Positions 52,372 to 61,331 of a stretch of 64,000 nucleotides of DNA are shown one piece after another. A program made the translations under genes and the position numbers. The notes under the pieces were generated by a model. It searched no databases. It saw only the letters and a program-made list of their open reading frames with translations, and had not been told where the DNA came from. Positions within the stretch are counted from its first letter, which is position 1. The number at the start of each line of letters is the position of its first letter. Location: contig NZ_JAIQZM010000019.1 in assembly GCF_023333595.1 (NCBI RefSeq), positions 40,106 through 104,105 on the forward strand, written 5' to 3'. This stretch comes from Argonema galeatum A003/A1. GTDB taxonomy: Bacteria; Cyanobacteriota; Cyanobacteriia; Cyanobacteriales; Aerosakkonemataceae.

Positions 52372-53496
52372 ATGGCAGAGGAGCAGAGGAGAAAAGAAAT
52401 AAAAATGTTCTTAAATGAACAAAAGCATAACAACTCCGAAAGAGCCCCAAATCAATCATCAGGAGAAATCAGGGTGACCACACCAAATGCCGATTACGAT
52501 ACTACCTGGAAAGAAGCCATAGAAGAATATCTCGCTCCATTTTTATCCTTCTTTTTTCCCCAAGTCCATGACTTAGTAGACTGGACGAGAGAACACCAAT
52601 CTCTCGATAAAGAACTGCAACAAATTACCGCCACAGCCAGCGCCGGAGAGCGAGAAGCAGATAAACTTTTCCAAGTATGGCGGCGCAACGGAGAACAGGC
52701 TTACATCTTAATTCATATCGAAGTCCAAAGTCAAGAAGACGCCGAATTTACCGAGCGTATGTACATTTACCATTACCGCTCTTTTGACATCCACAAAAAA
52801 GTAATTAGCCTAGCGATATTGGGGGACGAGCGCCGCAACTGGCGTCCTCACTCCTACAGTTACGAACTCGGTGGCTGTTCCGTCAACTTTGAATTTCCCA
52901 CCGCAAAACTCTTAGACTACGAAAGCCAGTGGGAAATCCTCGCTCGAAGCCTCAACCCCTTTGCTATATTAGTGATGGCTCATCTGAAGACCAAAGCTAC
53001 TATTGGCAAAGGCGCAGAACGGGAGGAATGGAAATGGAATCTCGTGCGAAACCTCTACGAACGGGGTTATACTGAAACCGACATCATCAAGTTATTTCGT
53101 TTGCTCGACTGGATGATGACCCTACCCGAAGCACTCCAACAAAGTTTTGACACCAAACTCAAACGCTATCAGGAGGAACGAAAAATGCCCATCCTCAGCA
53201 ATATTGAACGTCGCGCAATGGAAGCCGGACGCCAAGAAGGACGACAAGAAGGACGACAAGAAGGACGACAAGAAGGACGACAAGAAGGACGACAAGAAGG
53301 ACTCCTACAAAAGTCTCGCGAGGCAGTGCTGGAAGTCTTGGAAGTGCGGTTTAACCAAGTGCCACCGACACTCAGTGCAATGGTTAATCAAGTAGAAGAT
53401 ATCTCTGCGCTCAAACAACTTCTGCAACGCGCCATTTCTATCAGTTCTATTGCTGAATTTCAGCAATTTGTCGAATCAACTGGCACCCCCGATTAA
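52372..53496 (+). CDS. Rpn family recombination-promoting nuclease / transposase-31-like protein
   Basis: The 374-residue protein has a PD-(D/E)XK-type core: DTTWKEAIEEYLAPFLSFFF, ADKLFQVWRRNGEQAYILIHIEVQSQ (E and Q/K of the active site) and RMYIYHYRSFDIHKK. A YERGYTETDIIKLFRLLDW helix follows, then a hydrophilic stretch of about seven GRQE units (residues 284-311) coded by a 12-base tandem repeat at 53226-53300. Such proteins are numerous and mobile in filamentous cyanobacteria. Here it splits moxR from its DUF58 partner, 31 bases after moxR. Confidence 0.85.
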   Translation: MAEEQRRKEIKMFLNEQKHNNSERAPNQSSGEIRVTTPNADYDTTWKEAIEEYLAPFLSFFFPQVHDLVDWTREHQSLDKELQQITATASAGEREADKLFQVWRRNGEQAYILIHIEVQSQEDAEFTERMYIYHYRSFDIHKKVISLAILGDERRNWRPHSYSYELGGCSVNFEFPTAKLLDYESQWEILARSLNPFAILVMAHLKTKATIGKGAEREEWKWNLVRNLYERGYTETDIIKLFRLLDWMMTLPEALQQSFDTKLKRYQEERKMPILSNIERRAMEAGRQEGRQEGRQEGRQEGRQEGRQEGLLQKSREAVLEVLEVRFNQVPPTLSAMVNQVEDISALKQLLQRAISISSIAEFQQFVESTGTPD

Positions 53497-53665
53497 CTAA
53501 TCTAGGAACCTGTAGAGACAGTGCCGTGTCCCTACAGGTTGACCGCCAAACCAAAGTCAATCAATTTTGGATTTGGGATTTTGGATTAACCTACAATACC
53601 AGTAGAGCGCGTGATAGCAGAACAATTTTAAATCTAAAACCCAAAATCTAAAATCTAAAATCGAT

Positions 53666-55006
53666 ATGGTTCCTTCAGGACGAGTTTATTTATTGTTGGT
53701 GTTGGGAATAGCGATCGCACTATTCCTATCATCAGTTTTCAGCGTGTCGGTTGGAATCCTTGGTACGCTGCTGTTTGACGGCATTGTGCTGCTATTGACT
53801 CTAGCAGACGGATTATTGGTTCGCAGAAGGCGCATCCAAATTAGTCGTCAACCTTTGGGGCGATTGTCCATCGGAAGAGATAACCCAGTGGTACTAACGG
53901 TAGAATCGGGTCAGCGCCCAGCCAAACTGCTAATCCGCGACTATTACCCAAGCGAGTTTGGCGTTTCCACACCATTATTGCAAACCTCCTTACCCAGCAG
54001 CAGCCGTCAGGAACTCACCTATACAGTTCATCCGACGCAGCGAGGCGAATATGCTTGGGGAGATATTCAAGTTCGCCAACTCGGTGGGTGGGGATTAGCT
54101 TGGGATGACAGGAAAATTCCTCAAAGTACCAAGGTCGCGGTTTATCCAGATTTGATCGGATTGCGACAATTAACCATTCGCCTGACTCTGCAAAATACTG
54201 GCACGATGCGCCAAGCTAGACGGATGGGAATTGGCACAGAATTTGCCGAATTGCGGGAATATCGCATGGGTGATGACCCCCGCTTTGTGGATTGGAAAGC
54301 TACCGCACGCAGAATGGGGGCGACACCAGCAGTATCGCTTCAGATCCGGGTACTGGAACCCGAACAAGAGCAAACTTTGATTATTTTGCTCGATCGCGGT
54401 CGTTTGATGACGGCGCGGGTGCAGGGGTTGAAGCGGTTTGATTGGGGGTTGAATGCAACGCTGGCGCTGGCGCTGACTGGTTTGAACCGAGGCGACAAGG
54501 TGGGTGTGGCGGTGTTCGATCGCGAAGTTACTACCTGGATACCGCCGGAACGCGGACAGCATCAACTATCTAAATTGATCGATCGACTCACCCCTATTCA
54601 ACCTGTGCTGCTAGAACCGGATTACGTTGGCGCTGTGACAAAATTGGTAAATCAGCAAACCCGTCGCGCCTTAGTAGTGCTGATTACAGATATTGTGGAT
54701 ATAACAGCTTCTGCCGAACTCCTCGCCGCACTGGGACGCCTTACACCGCGCTATCTGCCGTTTTGCGTCACCTTGCGCGACCCTCAAGTTGACAAGCTGG
54801 CCTATACTCCCGTATCTACCCTTGATGGAGGTGCGATCGAAGCTGCCTACACCCGTACTGTCGCCTTAGATTTATTATCTCAGCGCCAGGTTGCCTTTGC
54901 CCAGCTCAAACAAAAAGGTGTTTTGGTATTGGATGCACCTGCAAATCAAATTAGCGACCAACTGGTAAACCGATATCTGCAACTGAAAGCGCGAAATCAG
55001 CTTTAA
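53666..55006 (+). CDS. DUF58 domain protein
   Basis: This is the usual partner of MoxR. Two N-terminal hydrophobic segments (about 5-50) precede a beta-rich region and the DUF58 core: GTEFAELREYRMGDDPRFVDWKA-like motif in residues 190-212 and a vWA-like C-terminal half (TLIILLDRGRLM, DKVGVAVFDREVTTWIPPER, ALVVLITDIVDI). The start is ATG 53666, just after a run of AAATCTAAAATC repeats. The Rpn-type gene separates it from moxR. A membrane location is expected. Confidence 0.92.
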   Translation: MVPSGRVYLLLVLGIAIALFLSSVFSVSVGILGTLLFDGIVLLLTLADGLLVRRRRIQISRQPLGRLSIGRDNPVVLTVESGQRPAKLLIRDYYPSEFGVSTPLLQTSLPSSSRQELTYTVHPTQRGEYAWGDIQVRQLGGWGLAWDDRKIPQSTKVAVYPDLIGLRQLTIRLTLQNTGTMRQARRMGIGTEFAELREYRMGDDPRFVDWKATARRMGATPAVSLQIRVLEPEQEQTLIILLDRGRLMTARVQGLKRFDWGLNATLALALTGLNRGDKVGVAVFDREVTTWIPPERGQHQLSKLIDRLTPIQPVLLEPDYVGAVTKLVNQQTRRALVVLITDIVDITASAELLAALGRLTPRYLPFCVTLRDPQVDKLAYTPVSTLDGGAIEAAYTRTVALDLLSQRQVAFAQLKQKGVLVLDAPANQISDQLVNRYLQLKARNQL

Positions 55007-55021
55007 GTTTTAAGTGCTATT

Positions 55022-55047
55022 GCAATAAATTTCAGACAATTTATTGC
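55022..55047 (+). terminator. Hairpin after the DUF58 gene
   Basis: GCAATAAATT (55022-55031) pairs with AATTTATTGC (55038-55047) around a 6-base loop. It follows the stop by 15 bases. No T-run follows and the stem is AT-rich, so termination is only possible. Confidence 0.4.
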
Positions 55048-55145
55048 CTGCTGGTTATGAAAACAATACGATTTTTACTATAAGTTTTTTGACAGTTGTC
55101 AATTACTTGAATGGGATAATAACGATGCCATTTTTGCAAGCTATC

Positions 55146-55296
55146 ATACCAAATCCGGGTTATTTACCCCCTTTATAGTGTGAAGTGTAGGGGTGAAGCA
55201 TTGCGGCAATAAGTGTATTCCCCTAACCAAAGCCTTTCTACCGCAATGTTTCACCCAACTTATGGATAACGGGGGTCTTTATCCCGGATTTGGTAT
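55146..55296. repeat. MITE-like inverted repeat, about 150 bases
   Basis: ATACCAAATCCGGG (55146-55159) is exactly complementary to CCCGGATTTGGTAT (55283-55296). Inside, GGGTGAAGCATTGCGG (about 55190-55205) pairs with CCGCAATGTTTCACCC with one mismatch. The 65-codon frame 55193-55390 runs through it and is not called. The rest of the 55007-55386 spacer is empty. Confidence 0.75.
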
Positions 55297-55386
55297 CAAA
55301 GCTGTTTTTACTACGATATTCGCATTCGCAAAGAGGCTCTGGGTTTGCAGTTCCGGGATATCAGACAAAATTAAAACGGGCAGTGC

Positions 55387-56343
55387 CTAAATCGATCGCT
55401 TGTGATTGCAATACAACACCAAGAGTGCAAAAATACCGATTCCTGCCAGGTACTTGAAAGGTTCTGGAACTAGAGGACTGGGAGAGAAAAACCCTTCGAT
55501 CGTACCGGCAATAATCAGCATTGGTACAATCCCAAATACTAGCTGAGATGCTTGTGAACCATAGAATTTAAGAGCATCACCGCGCTTATATTTACCGGGA
55601 AACAAAATAGCTCTGGCGATTAGCAAACCAGCACCACCTGCAAAAAATATAGCAGGCAATTCCAGAGAACCGTGAGGAAACACAAACGCCCAAAAAGGAT
55701 AGGCTAAATTGTTTTGTCCAACCAAAGTAGCGACTGCACCGATACTTATCCCGTTAAAGAATAAAATGTAGACAGTGAATGCTCCAGCTGTAATTCCGCC
55801 AGCGATCGCAGCAAAAGATACTTGGATGTTATTGATCGTAATGCTGCTGGAAGCTAAGGGTTCAATTCCCACAATTGACCCCATCCATAATTCATGTTTA
55901 TCTCGTACTTTTTCAATCATAGATTGAGGTACAATTAGAGACATAAACACGGGATCTTGCCAGGTAAACCACCAGGCGATCGCAGATCCCAGTAGGAAAA
56001 GAGCGGTTGCAGCGGCTATGTAACCCGATGTCTGCTGCACTGTGGCGGGGAAACCCCATTTATAAAAATCAATTACCGCCTGCCATTCCTGGCGTCGCGA
56101 ACCCTGGTAAATTTGATTGTAGGCGCGAGATGTGAGAATTTGCAGGTCTTGCACCAGGGTGTTGCCAACTTGATGGGTGCGCGATCGGGCCAGATCCGCC
56201 GACACAGAGCGATATAAACTGGCTAATTCCTTGATTTGGGTCGCCTGTAACGACTTTAGCCCTTTTTTCTCCACTTGCTTTAACAAAGCATCGAGACGCT
56301 TCCAGTTCGGTTCCCGCCGTGCAATCCAACGTTGAATATTCAT
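55387..56343 (-). CDS. Stage II sporulation protein M (SpoIIM-like) membrane protein
   Basis: The ATG at 56343 (MNIQRWIARREPNWKRLDALL) is the family start; the frame extends to 56367. A helical N-terminal domain (to about 115, LASLYRSVSADLARSR) is followed by five or six hydrophobic segments (SGYIAAATALFLLGSAIAWW, ALFFGGAGLLIARAILFPGK). DUF95/SpoIIM proteins in non-sporulating bacteria sit beside MoxR-DUF58-RDD genes, as here, and likely belong to the same membrane complex. It is divergent from the next membrane gene with a 73-base gap. Confidence 0.9.
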   Translation of the reverse strand: MNIQRWIARREPNWKRLDALLKQVEKKGLKSLQATQIKELASLYRSVSADLARSRTHQVGNTLVQDLQILTSRAYNQIYQGSRRQEWQAVIDFYKWGFPATVQQTSGYIAAATALFLLGSAIAWWFTWQDPVFMSLIVPQSMIEKVRDKHELWMGSIVGIEPLASSSITINNIQVSFAAIAGGITAGAFTVYILFFNGISIGAVATLVGQNNLAYPFWAFVFPHGSLELPAIFFAGGAGLLIARAILFPGKYKRGDALKFYGSQASQLVFGIVPMLIIAGTIEGFFSPSPLVPEPFKYLAGIGIFALLVLYCNHKRSI

Positions 56344-56416
56344 AAAATTTTCGCAGAATATGCCCACCGTAACTTAAGATAGCGTCAAACCCATTGCCTT
56401 CAACCAGGATTTACCA

Positions 56417-57400
56417 ATGTCCCAAAATATCAGCCCTCACAGTCCAATCCGACCGCTCAGCGTCGGTAATGTAGTCAGCAGCGCCCTCGTGTTATACCGC
56501 TCTCACTTCAAATCCTATTTAGGTGTTGCTTTCAGAGCCACTTTATGGAGTTTGCTGCCTTCTTTTACACAATTACTTATCGGGCAACTTCAGGGGCGAA
56601 TCGATCCATCTGTTGCTGTATTAATCAGGTTGCCTTGGTTAGCACTTAATATTTTTTGTGTGGCTAAAGCTTCTACTAATATAGCATTGATATCGCGATT
56701 GGCATTCGGTGAATTGATAAGTAAACCAGAAACGGTTAAGTCTGCCGGTGACAATTTAAACTCTCGAAAGTGGAAATTTTTGTGGTCAGCATTTTTAGTA
56801 GGTTTACTGATGGTTGGGGCTTTTATCGCTTTATACATAGCGTTTCTTTTGTCAGTTTTATTAGTAGCTGGCTTATCAACATTTATTGGTAGAATTGTCA
56901 CTAATTCTTATCCGATTCTGGCTTTAATCGTATATTTAATTGCTGGTTTGTTGTACATTGCTGTATTCGTTGGGTTTTTCGCTGGTATACTGTGGTTTGT
57001 AGCCCGCTTTTTTATTAGCGAGTTGCCCCTGGCTGTAGAAACTAATGTCGGTATCACAAGAACGATCGGGCGCAGTTGGGAATTAACTAAAGGTGCGGCA
57101 TTTAGAATCGTACTAATCCTATCAGTCGCTTACTTAATCGTAACTCCTTTCATCGCGCTCGCTTTGACACCCATAGCATTAATCTTTCCATCTATCCCAA
57201 TAAGTTCCATAGCTTCATCACCAGAAGAATTTCTCCGTTCTTTTTCAAGCTTAATTACCGTGGCGATTCTTTTAATCACGCTCGCCAATACATTTATCCT
57301 ACCTTTCTGGCAAACTATCAAAGCAGTTATTTACTACGATCTTCGCAGTCGCAAAGAAGGGTTAGACTTACAATTGCGCGATCGGCCCCTGGAAATGTAA
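56417..57400 (+). CDS. Multi-pass membrane protein, DUF7544/GDPD-membrane-domain-like
   Basis: This 327-residue protein has six or seven hydrophobic segments (FLWSAFLVGLLMVGAFIALY, LLYIAVFVGFFAGILWFVA, IVLILSVAYLIVTPFIALAL) and conserved-looking RTIGRSWELTKGAAFRI and FWQTIKAVIYYDLRSRKEG, a pattern seen in the membrane domain of glycerophosphodiesterase-type proteins and in proteins beside RDD and SpoIIM genes. No enzyme domain is present. It is followed by the RDD gene 86 bases on. Confidence 0.75.
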   Translation: MSQNISPHSPIRPLSVGNVVSSALVLYRSHFKSYLGVAFRATLWSLLPSFTQLLIGQLQGRIDPSVAVLIRLPWLALNIFCVAKASTNIALISRLAFGELISKPETVKSAGDNLNSRKWKFLWSAFLVGLLMVGAFIALYIAFLLSVLLVAGLSTFIGRIVTNSYPILALIVYLIAGLLYIAVFVGFFAGILWFVARFFISELPLAVETNVGITRTIGRSWELTKGAAFRIVLILSVAYLIVTPFIALALTPIALIFPSIPISSIASSPEEFLRSFSSLITVAILLITLANTFILPFWQTIKAVIYYDLRSRKEGLDLQLRDRPLEM

Positions 57401-57486
57401 ATTTATCCGTGAGTTTTAAGTTCTGATAAACTGCCTATCCTTATAATAATTTAAAACTCAAAAATTACCACTCAAAACTTGGCTAT

Positions 57487-58266
57487 ATGCGTTTCTTCAA
57501 CCGAGTCACACTGCAAACCCCAGAAAGTGTAGAACTGGAATTCACTTTAGCAGGAATTGGCAACCGCGCCTTAGCCTTAATTATAGACTATACTGCCTTG
57601 TCTTTAACTCTGCTAGTTTTCTGGATTGTCTGGATTGTAGTTTCTTTACAGCTAGTCAATACGTTCGATAACGTAAATAATATCCGACTATGGTTGGTGG
57701 CGATCGCGATTCTGTTAAACTTCATTATTTACGTAGGTTACTTTGTCTTTTTTGAGGTAATTTGGCAAGGACAAACACCCGGAAAACGCTACGCCAAAAT
57801 TCGCGTAATTCGCGACGATGGTCGCCGAGTTAGTATCCAACAAGCGACCCTGAGAGCGTTATTGCGACCTATAGATGACACCTTGTTTATAGGAGCATTT
57901 TTAATCATTTTGGGCAGTCGGGAAAAGCGACTGGGAGATATGGTGGCAGGAACTATTGTAATTCAAGAAGAATATGTCGTCGCTGCCATAAACTTCCCAA
58001 TTTCTCAGCAGGCTCAAAAACTCGCCACCGAGCTGCCGCAAATGGCAAACTTGTCTGTTTTACTACCTGATGATTTCGCTGCCATTCGCGAATATTTGCA
58101 GCGGCGTGGCGAAATGACATCGAAAGCAAGATCTGAATTGAGTCTACAAATAGCTCGTCAAGTTAGGAGCATAATTGACATGAAAACTTTGCCAGAGGGT
58201 TTGACAGCAGACGTATTTTTAGAAGCAGTGTATCTCGCTTATCAGCAGCAATCATCTACTTCTTAA
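57487..58266 (+). CDS. RDD family membrane protein
   Basis: The 259-residue protein begins MRFFNRVTLQTPESVELEF, has the RDD-type first helix with GIGNRALALIIDYTALSLTL (the arginine and two Asp positions in NR-ALALIIDY), a second helix pair, and EVIWQGQTPGKRYAKIRVI with RRPIDD-like RALLRPIDDTLF, all RDD features. About 80 cytoplasmic residues end the protein. RDD proteins accompany SpoIIM and MoxR/DUF58 genes; some act in ion transport, but this group's role is unknown. Confidence 0.9.
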   Translation: MRFFNRVTLQTPESVELEFTLAGIGNRALALIIDYTALSLTLLVFWIVWIVVSLQLVNTFDNVNNIRLWLVAIAILLNFIIYVGYFVFFEVIWQGQTPGKRYAKIRVIRDDGRRVSIQQATLRALLRPIDDTLFIGAFLIILGSREKRLGDMVAGTIVIQEEYVVAAINFPISQQAQKLATELPQMANLSVLLPDDFAAIREYLQRRGEMTSKARSELSLQIARQVRSIIDMKTLPEGLTADVFLEAVYLAYQQQSSTS

Positions 58267-58281
58267 ACTACTTCCTTCTCA

Positions 58282-58878
58282 ATGAAACTTGCAATCTTGA
58301 ATGCTGCTTTACTGCTAGCTATTAATTTTCCGGTAGGTTGGGTTGAGGTAACGAAACCCAACAAGCCTTCTGTGTTGGGTTTCACTATCGTTCAACCTAA
58401 CCTACAATCTATTCAAAGTCAGCCTACTATTTCAAATCTAATCGATGGCAATTATCGCTTTTGTAGCGAACCACCTTCTCTCGATCGCAACTTTGAAGAA
58501 GTAGGCTGGTGCTTTATTTTCCGCAAAACAGGAAATCGCGTAGTCGGCGAGTATTTTGCCGCACAAAAAGAACAAACAATCTGTATTACTGGCGTATTGA
58601 ATAACAATACTGTCAGCGGTACGGGTTTAGAAAATTGGTACGGCGGCTGGGATAAACCAGTCAGCTTAGAAGGTATTCCTGAAAGAGAATGGTGGGATTC
58701 CCCAGAAATAGGAGGAGGACGCTTAAAAGCTAGCCGTTTAAGTATTGTCAGTAGAAGCGATGATGCTAATAGCTATAGTGCTTGGATTCAATACAATAGT
58801 GTTTTGCTAAATCTCAATAAATTTCATCGTTATACTGCTGGAAATAGGTTGCCACCTGTTAAATGTGAAACCAGTTAG
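58282..58878 (+). CDS. Secreted protein of unknown function with repeat-encoded segment
   Basis: The signal peptide (MKLAILNAALLLAINFPVG) is followed by ~25 residues (EVTKPNKPSVLGFTIVQPN) encoded by a palindromic repeat at 58333-58405, then a ~155-residue domain: LIDGNYRFCSEPPSLDRNF, EVGWCFIFRKTGNRVVGEYF, RYTAGNRLPPVKC. Four cysteines are in the domain. Similar short exported proteins occur in Oscillatoriales but I cannot name a family. It follows the RDD gene by 15 bases. Confidence 0.7.
   Translation: MKLAILNAALLLAINFPVGWVEVTKPNKPSVLGFTIVQPNLQSIQSQPTISNLIDGNYRFCSEPPSLDRNFEEVGWCFIFRKTGNRVVGEYFAAQKEQTICITGVLNNNTVSGTGLENWYGGWDKPVSLEGIPEREWWDSPEIGGGRLKASRLSIVSRSDDANSYSAWIQYNSVLLNLNKFHRYTAGNRLPPVKCETS
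58333..58405. repeat. GTTGGGTT-type palindromic repeat inside a coding sequence
   Basis: GTAGGTTGGGTTGA (58333-58346) pairs with TCAACCTAACCTAC (58392-58405), and GAAACCCAAC with GTTGGGTTTC near the middle. This common intergenic repeat here continues the reading frame of the secreted-protein gene just after its signal peptide. Confidence 0.8.
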
Positions 58879-58902
58879 GGTGGGCTATTGCCCACCACAA
58901 TC

Positions 58903-58992
58903 CTAATGACCCAGCAGTTTATCTCGCAGATGCTTAACGCGATCGCGCAATTTCGCCGCTGACTCAAACTCCATATTTTTGGCTCTAACAAC
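58903..58992 (-). pseudogene. uvrB 3'-end fragment (UVR motif)
   Basis: On the minus strand, codons from about 58992 to the TAG at 58905-58903 read VVRAKNMEFESAAKLRDR, VKHLRDKLLGH, stop. This is the C-terminal UVR helix hairpin of UvrB excinuclease, which ends KLRDKLLGH in cyanobacteria. Nothing of the remaining ~640 residues is present; at the junction it runs directly into the stop of the HTH gene at 58993. It marks an old recombination or insertion point next to the 59-64 kb module. Confidence 0.8.
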
Positions 58993-59478
58993 CTAATTAG
59001 TATTATTATCGTCGAAGTTGAAATTTTGTTTTGGAAGTTCACAAGATGGCGCGTTTGCTTGTCGCAGATCAATTTCAATTGTTATTTTATCTTTTTCAAT
59101 TTTTATATTAGCGATTTTTCCTAAGATATCAACAGGTATAGGATTATTCAATTGTTGAGGATACAAAGTAGATTTATAACCCGCTTCTTCAAGCCATTCG
59201 CAAATATTTCGCCAGTTCTCCACTTTTTCATTGCATTTACCTACAAGGTTTTTAACATAAGGATACAAAGTAGTACATACTTCGCTTTCAACACCCTTAA
59301 TGCTTTTATGGAGCATTTGAGCTATTTCAGCAGGACTGTAACCGCAAAGCAACCCCCGCAGGTGTAGCTTCTCAACAGGTGTAAGACGCTTTCCCTTAGC
59401 GGAGGCTAAGTCTGTATACAGCGTTTCCAAGTCCCAGTGGTTAGCCGCTTCGGTAAATTGTTCATTGGTAGATGGCAT
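58993..59478 (-). CDS. Small HTH protein at the head of the vWA/kinase module
   Basis: This 161-residue protein has an HTH-like segment near residues 30-70 (KRLTPVEKLHLRGLLCGYSP, AEIAQMLHKSIKGVESEVCT) that resembles the N-terminal HTH of cyanobacterial NACHT and vWA-MoxR-associated conflict proteins. The middle (YPYVKNLVGKCNEKVENWRNI, EWLEEAGYK) continues that pattern. The last ~50 residues are polar. It is divergent from the CFI-box gene. A transcriptional regulator of the module is a reasonable inference. Confidence 0.75.
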   Translation of the reverse strand: MPSTNEQFTEAANHWDLETLYTDLASAKGKRLTPVEKLHLRGLLCGYSPAEIAQMLHKSIKGVESEVCTTLYPYVKNLVGKCNEKVENWRNICEWLEEAGYKSTLYPQQLNNPIPVDILGKIANIKIEKDKITIEIDLRQANAPSCELPKQNFNFDDNNTN

Positions 59479-59709
59479 AGTAAGGGTTCTTCATAAAATT
59501 TTTCCTAGCCATATCCTAGCTTAAATTGCAGCCTTGGCTTAGTAACGGCTGAGGTTAAACTAGCTTATTATCAAACAAAAGCAAGGTTACAAAAGTTACA
59601 ACTGAGCAAAGCCCAGGTCAACAGCTAAAGAGGGCTAACCTTCAAGCTGATAATGACTGGCAATGCTTATAGGTAATTATTCAATAGCTAGGAGCTTTTC
59701 AAAAAGAGT
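59479..59709. promoter_or_regulatory. Divergent promoter region of the module
   Basis: 230 bases separate the HTH gene from the CFI-box gene and must hold both promoters. No operator palindrome is obvious. AGGAGCTTTTC near 59691-59701 may serve as the ribosome site of the CFI-box gene. Confidence 0.4.
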
Positions 59710-60378
59710 ATGGCAAAGGGAGATAAATATTTATCGTACTTTGATGGGCCTCACGGTCGCATCAGGGATTTAAGAGTAGAAAACTTAAAAGATGGAAGTC
59801 AGCTACTGATTCCCTTTCATAACGATCCAGACGAGCAAAAGAAGAAATTACATCATCATCTATATTTTGATAGCAAAACAGACAATGCAATTGGAATAGC
59901 CTATATTGCTCAAGATAGGCAAGGAAAGTGGCGTAAGGAGTATTGGATTGACGAGGGCTATGGTTGGAGGGATGGAGATCGAAGGCATAGTGAGTCTTAT
60001 GATTCATTAGAAGAACTGTATGACGCTTTTAAAGCCAGACGTGAAATCAGGAAAGCTAGAGAGTTTGCAACGTATTTAGCTGCTAGATTAGCAATTAGTT
60101 TTGACGAAGCTATTGATAGTTTAGCCCAAGATATGGAAAGTAGTAGTTCTTCTTGCTTCATTGCTACAGCAGCTTACTCAACTTCCAGACATCCTGACCT
60201 TGACACATTCAGAGAATTCCGAGACAGCAAACTGTTAAGCAATATTTTTGGTAAGCGGCTAGTGAGCTTCTATTACAAAATTAGTCCTACCATAGCTACA
60301 TATATTAGCAGCAAGCCAGCAATCAAGTTATTTATCCGTCATTATTTGGGGCATCTAGCTAGGTGGATGCGACGTTGA
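59710..60378 (+). CDS. CFI-box-CTERM domain protein
   Basis: The N-terminal ~140 residues (MAKGDKYLSYFDGPHGRIRD, NAIGIAYIAQDRQGKWRKEY) have no family I can name. After a Ser run (SSSSS) comes the CFI-box: CFIATAAYSTSRHPDLDTFR, EFRDSKLLSNIFGKRLVSFYYKI and SPTIATYISSKPA, the signature of a short C-terminal module attached to many unrelated bacterial proteins, thought to serve in targeting or modification. It is first in a plus-strand series with the vWA, PP2C and kinase genes, so it may be a substrate or effector of the triad. Confidence 0.88.
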   Translation: MAKGDKYLSYFDGPHGRIRDLRVENLKDGSQLLIPFHNDPDEQKKKLHHHLYFDSKTDNAIGIAYIAQDRQGKWRKEYWIDEGYGWRDGDRRHSESYDSLEELYDAFKARREIRKAREFATYLAARLAISFDEAIDSLAQDMESSSSSCFIATAAYSTSRHPDLDTFREFRDSKLLSNIFGKRLVSFYYKISPTIATYISSKPAIKLFIRHYLGHLARWMRR

Positions 60379-60463
60379 CTAATGACTGGTTTTGCCCATC
60401 CTGAGTATACCCAATACCAGGAAACTATCTGTTCGTTTTAGTTTAGGAAAGATTGGTACTGCT

Positions 60464-61315
60464 ATGCCATACACTCAATCACTCAGTAGGGAAAATCCAG
60501 GGTACATTCTAATTTTGATCGACCAATCAGGATCGATGCTCGATCCTTTCGGCGGTTCGACAGGAGGAACTAAAGCACAAGAATGCGCTAAAGCTGTCAA
60601 TAATGTCTTACGGGAAATAGGTCTAACTTGTACGGCAGGTTCGGAAATTAAGAACAGATGCGATATTTCCGTGTTGAGTTACGGTGCGTCTGGAAGTGCA
60701 GCAATAAATGCTTTTTCAGGCAACTTGGCTTCTAACCCAATTGTGACGATACAAGAGTTAGCACAAAACTGCATCCGAGTCGATACAATAAAGAGGAAAA
60801 TATCTGATGGTGCTGGTGGATTGGTGGAAGTTGACGATCAATTTCCGATCTGGATTGAGCCAATTGGCAGGGGGGGAACACCAATGGCTGCCGCTTTTGA
60901 GATGGCTTATAACTTAGTAGATAAATGGACAAAAAGCCACCAAGAAAGTTTTCCGCCGATTGTAATTAACATCACTGATGGTGCGCCAGATAGTCAATCT
61001 GATGCCCAAAATGCTGCCTCGAAATTGTCTAAATTAGGAACCAGTGATGGCACTACTTTAATTATAAATATTCACATTTCTGACGGTAGGGCTGCCAGAG
61101 TAGAACTACCTTCTTCCCCTAGTGAGTTACCACAGGGAGATGGTAATGCCAAGTTCTTGTTTGACTTCTCCAGCGAATTACCCCCAGTCATGCGCGAACG
61201 TGCAGGAGCAGTAGGTTATAAACCAACAGCGGGTGCAAGAGGATTCGTTTATAACGCCGATGCTGAGGCAATGATTCGCCTATTGGATGTTGGGAGTAGG
61301 GCTAAGTTGCAGTAA
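60464..61315 (+). CDS. vWA domain protein, TerY-like
   Basis: From ATG 60464 (MPYTQSLSRENPGYILILID) the 283-residue protein is a vWA domain with complete MIDAS: DQSGS at residues 20-24, the Thr in GRGGTPMAAAF and the Asp in NITDGAPDS. An upstream in-frame start at 60392 is less likely. It matches the TerY group of vWA proteins, which occur with a PP2C phosphatase and a kinase-like protein (TerY-P triad). Here those two genes follow directly. It likely binds a metal-dependent partner protein in the cytoplasm. Confidence 0.9.
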   Translation: MPYTQSLSRENPGYILILIDQSGSMLDPFGGSTGGTKAQECAKAVNNVLREIGLTCTAGSEIKNRCDISVLSYGASGSAAINAFSGNLASNPIVTIQELAQNCIRVDTIKRKISDGAGGLVEVDDQFPIWIEPIGRGGTPMAAAFEMAYNLVDKWTKSHQESFPPIVINITDGAPDSQSDAQNAASKLSKLGTSDGTTLIINIHISDGRAARVELPSSPSELPQGDGNAKFLFDFSSELPPVMRERAGAVGYKPTAGARGFVYNADAEAMIRLLDVGSRAKLQ

Positions 61316-61331
61316 TAATTTTACTCTACTT

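Noticed and set aside
55193..55390. 65-codon plus-strand frame
   Set aside because: It lies mostly in the inverted-repeat element at 55146-55296 and lacks any signature.
58875..59078. 67-codon minus-strand frame
   Set aside because: Out of frame with both the uvrB fragment and the HTH gene that it overlaps.
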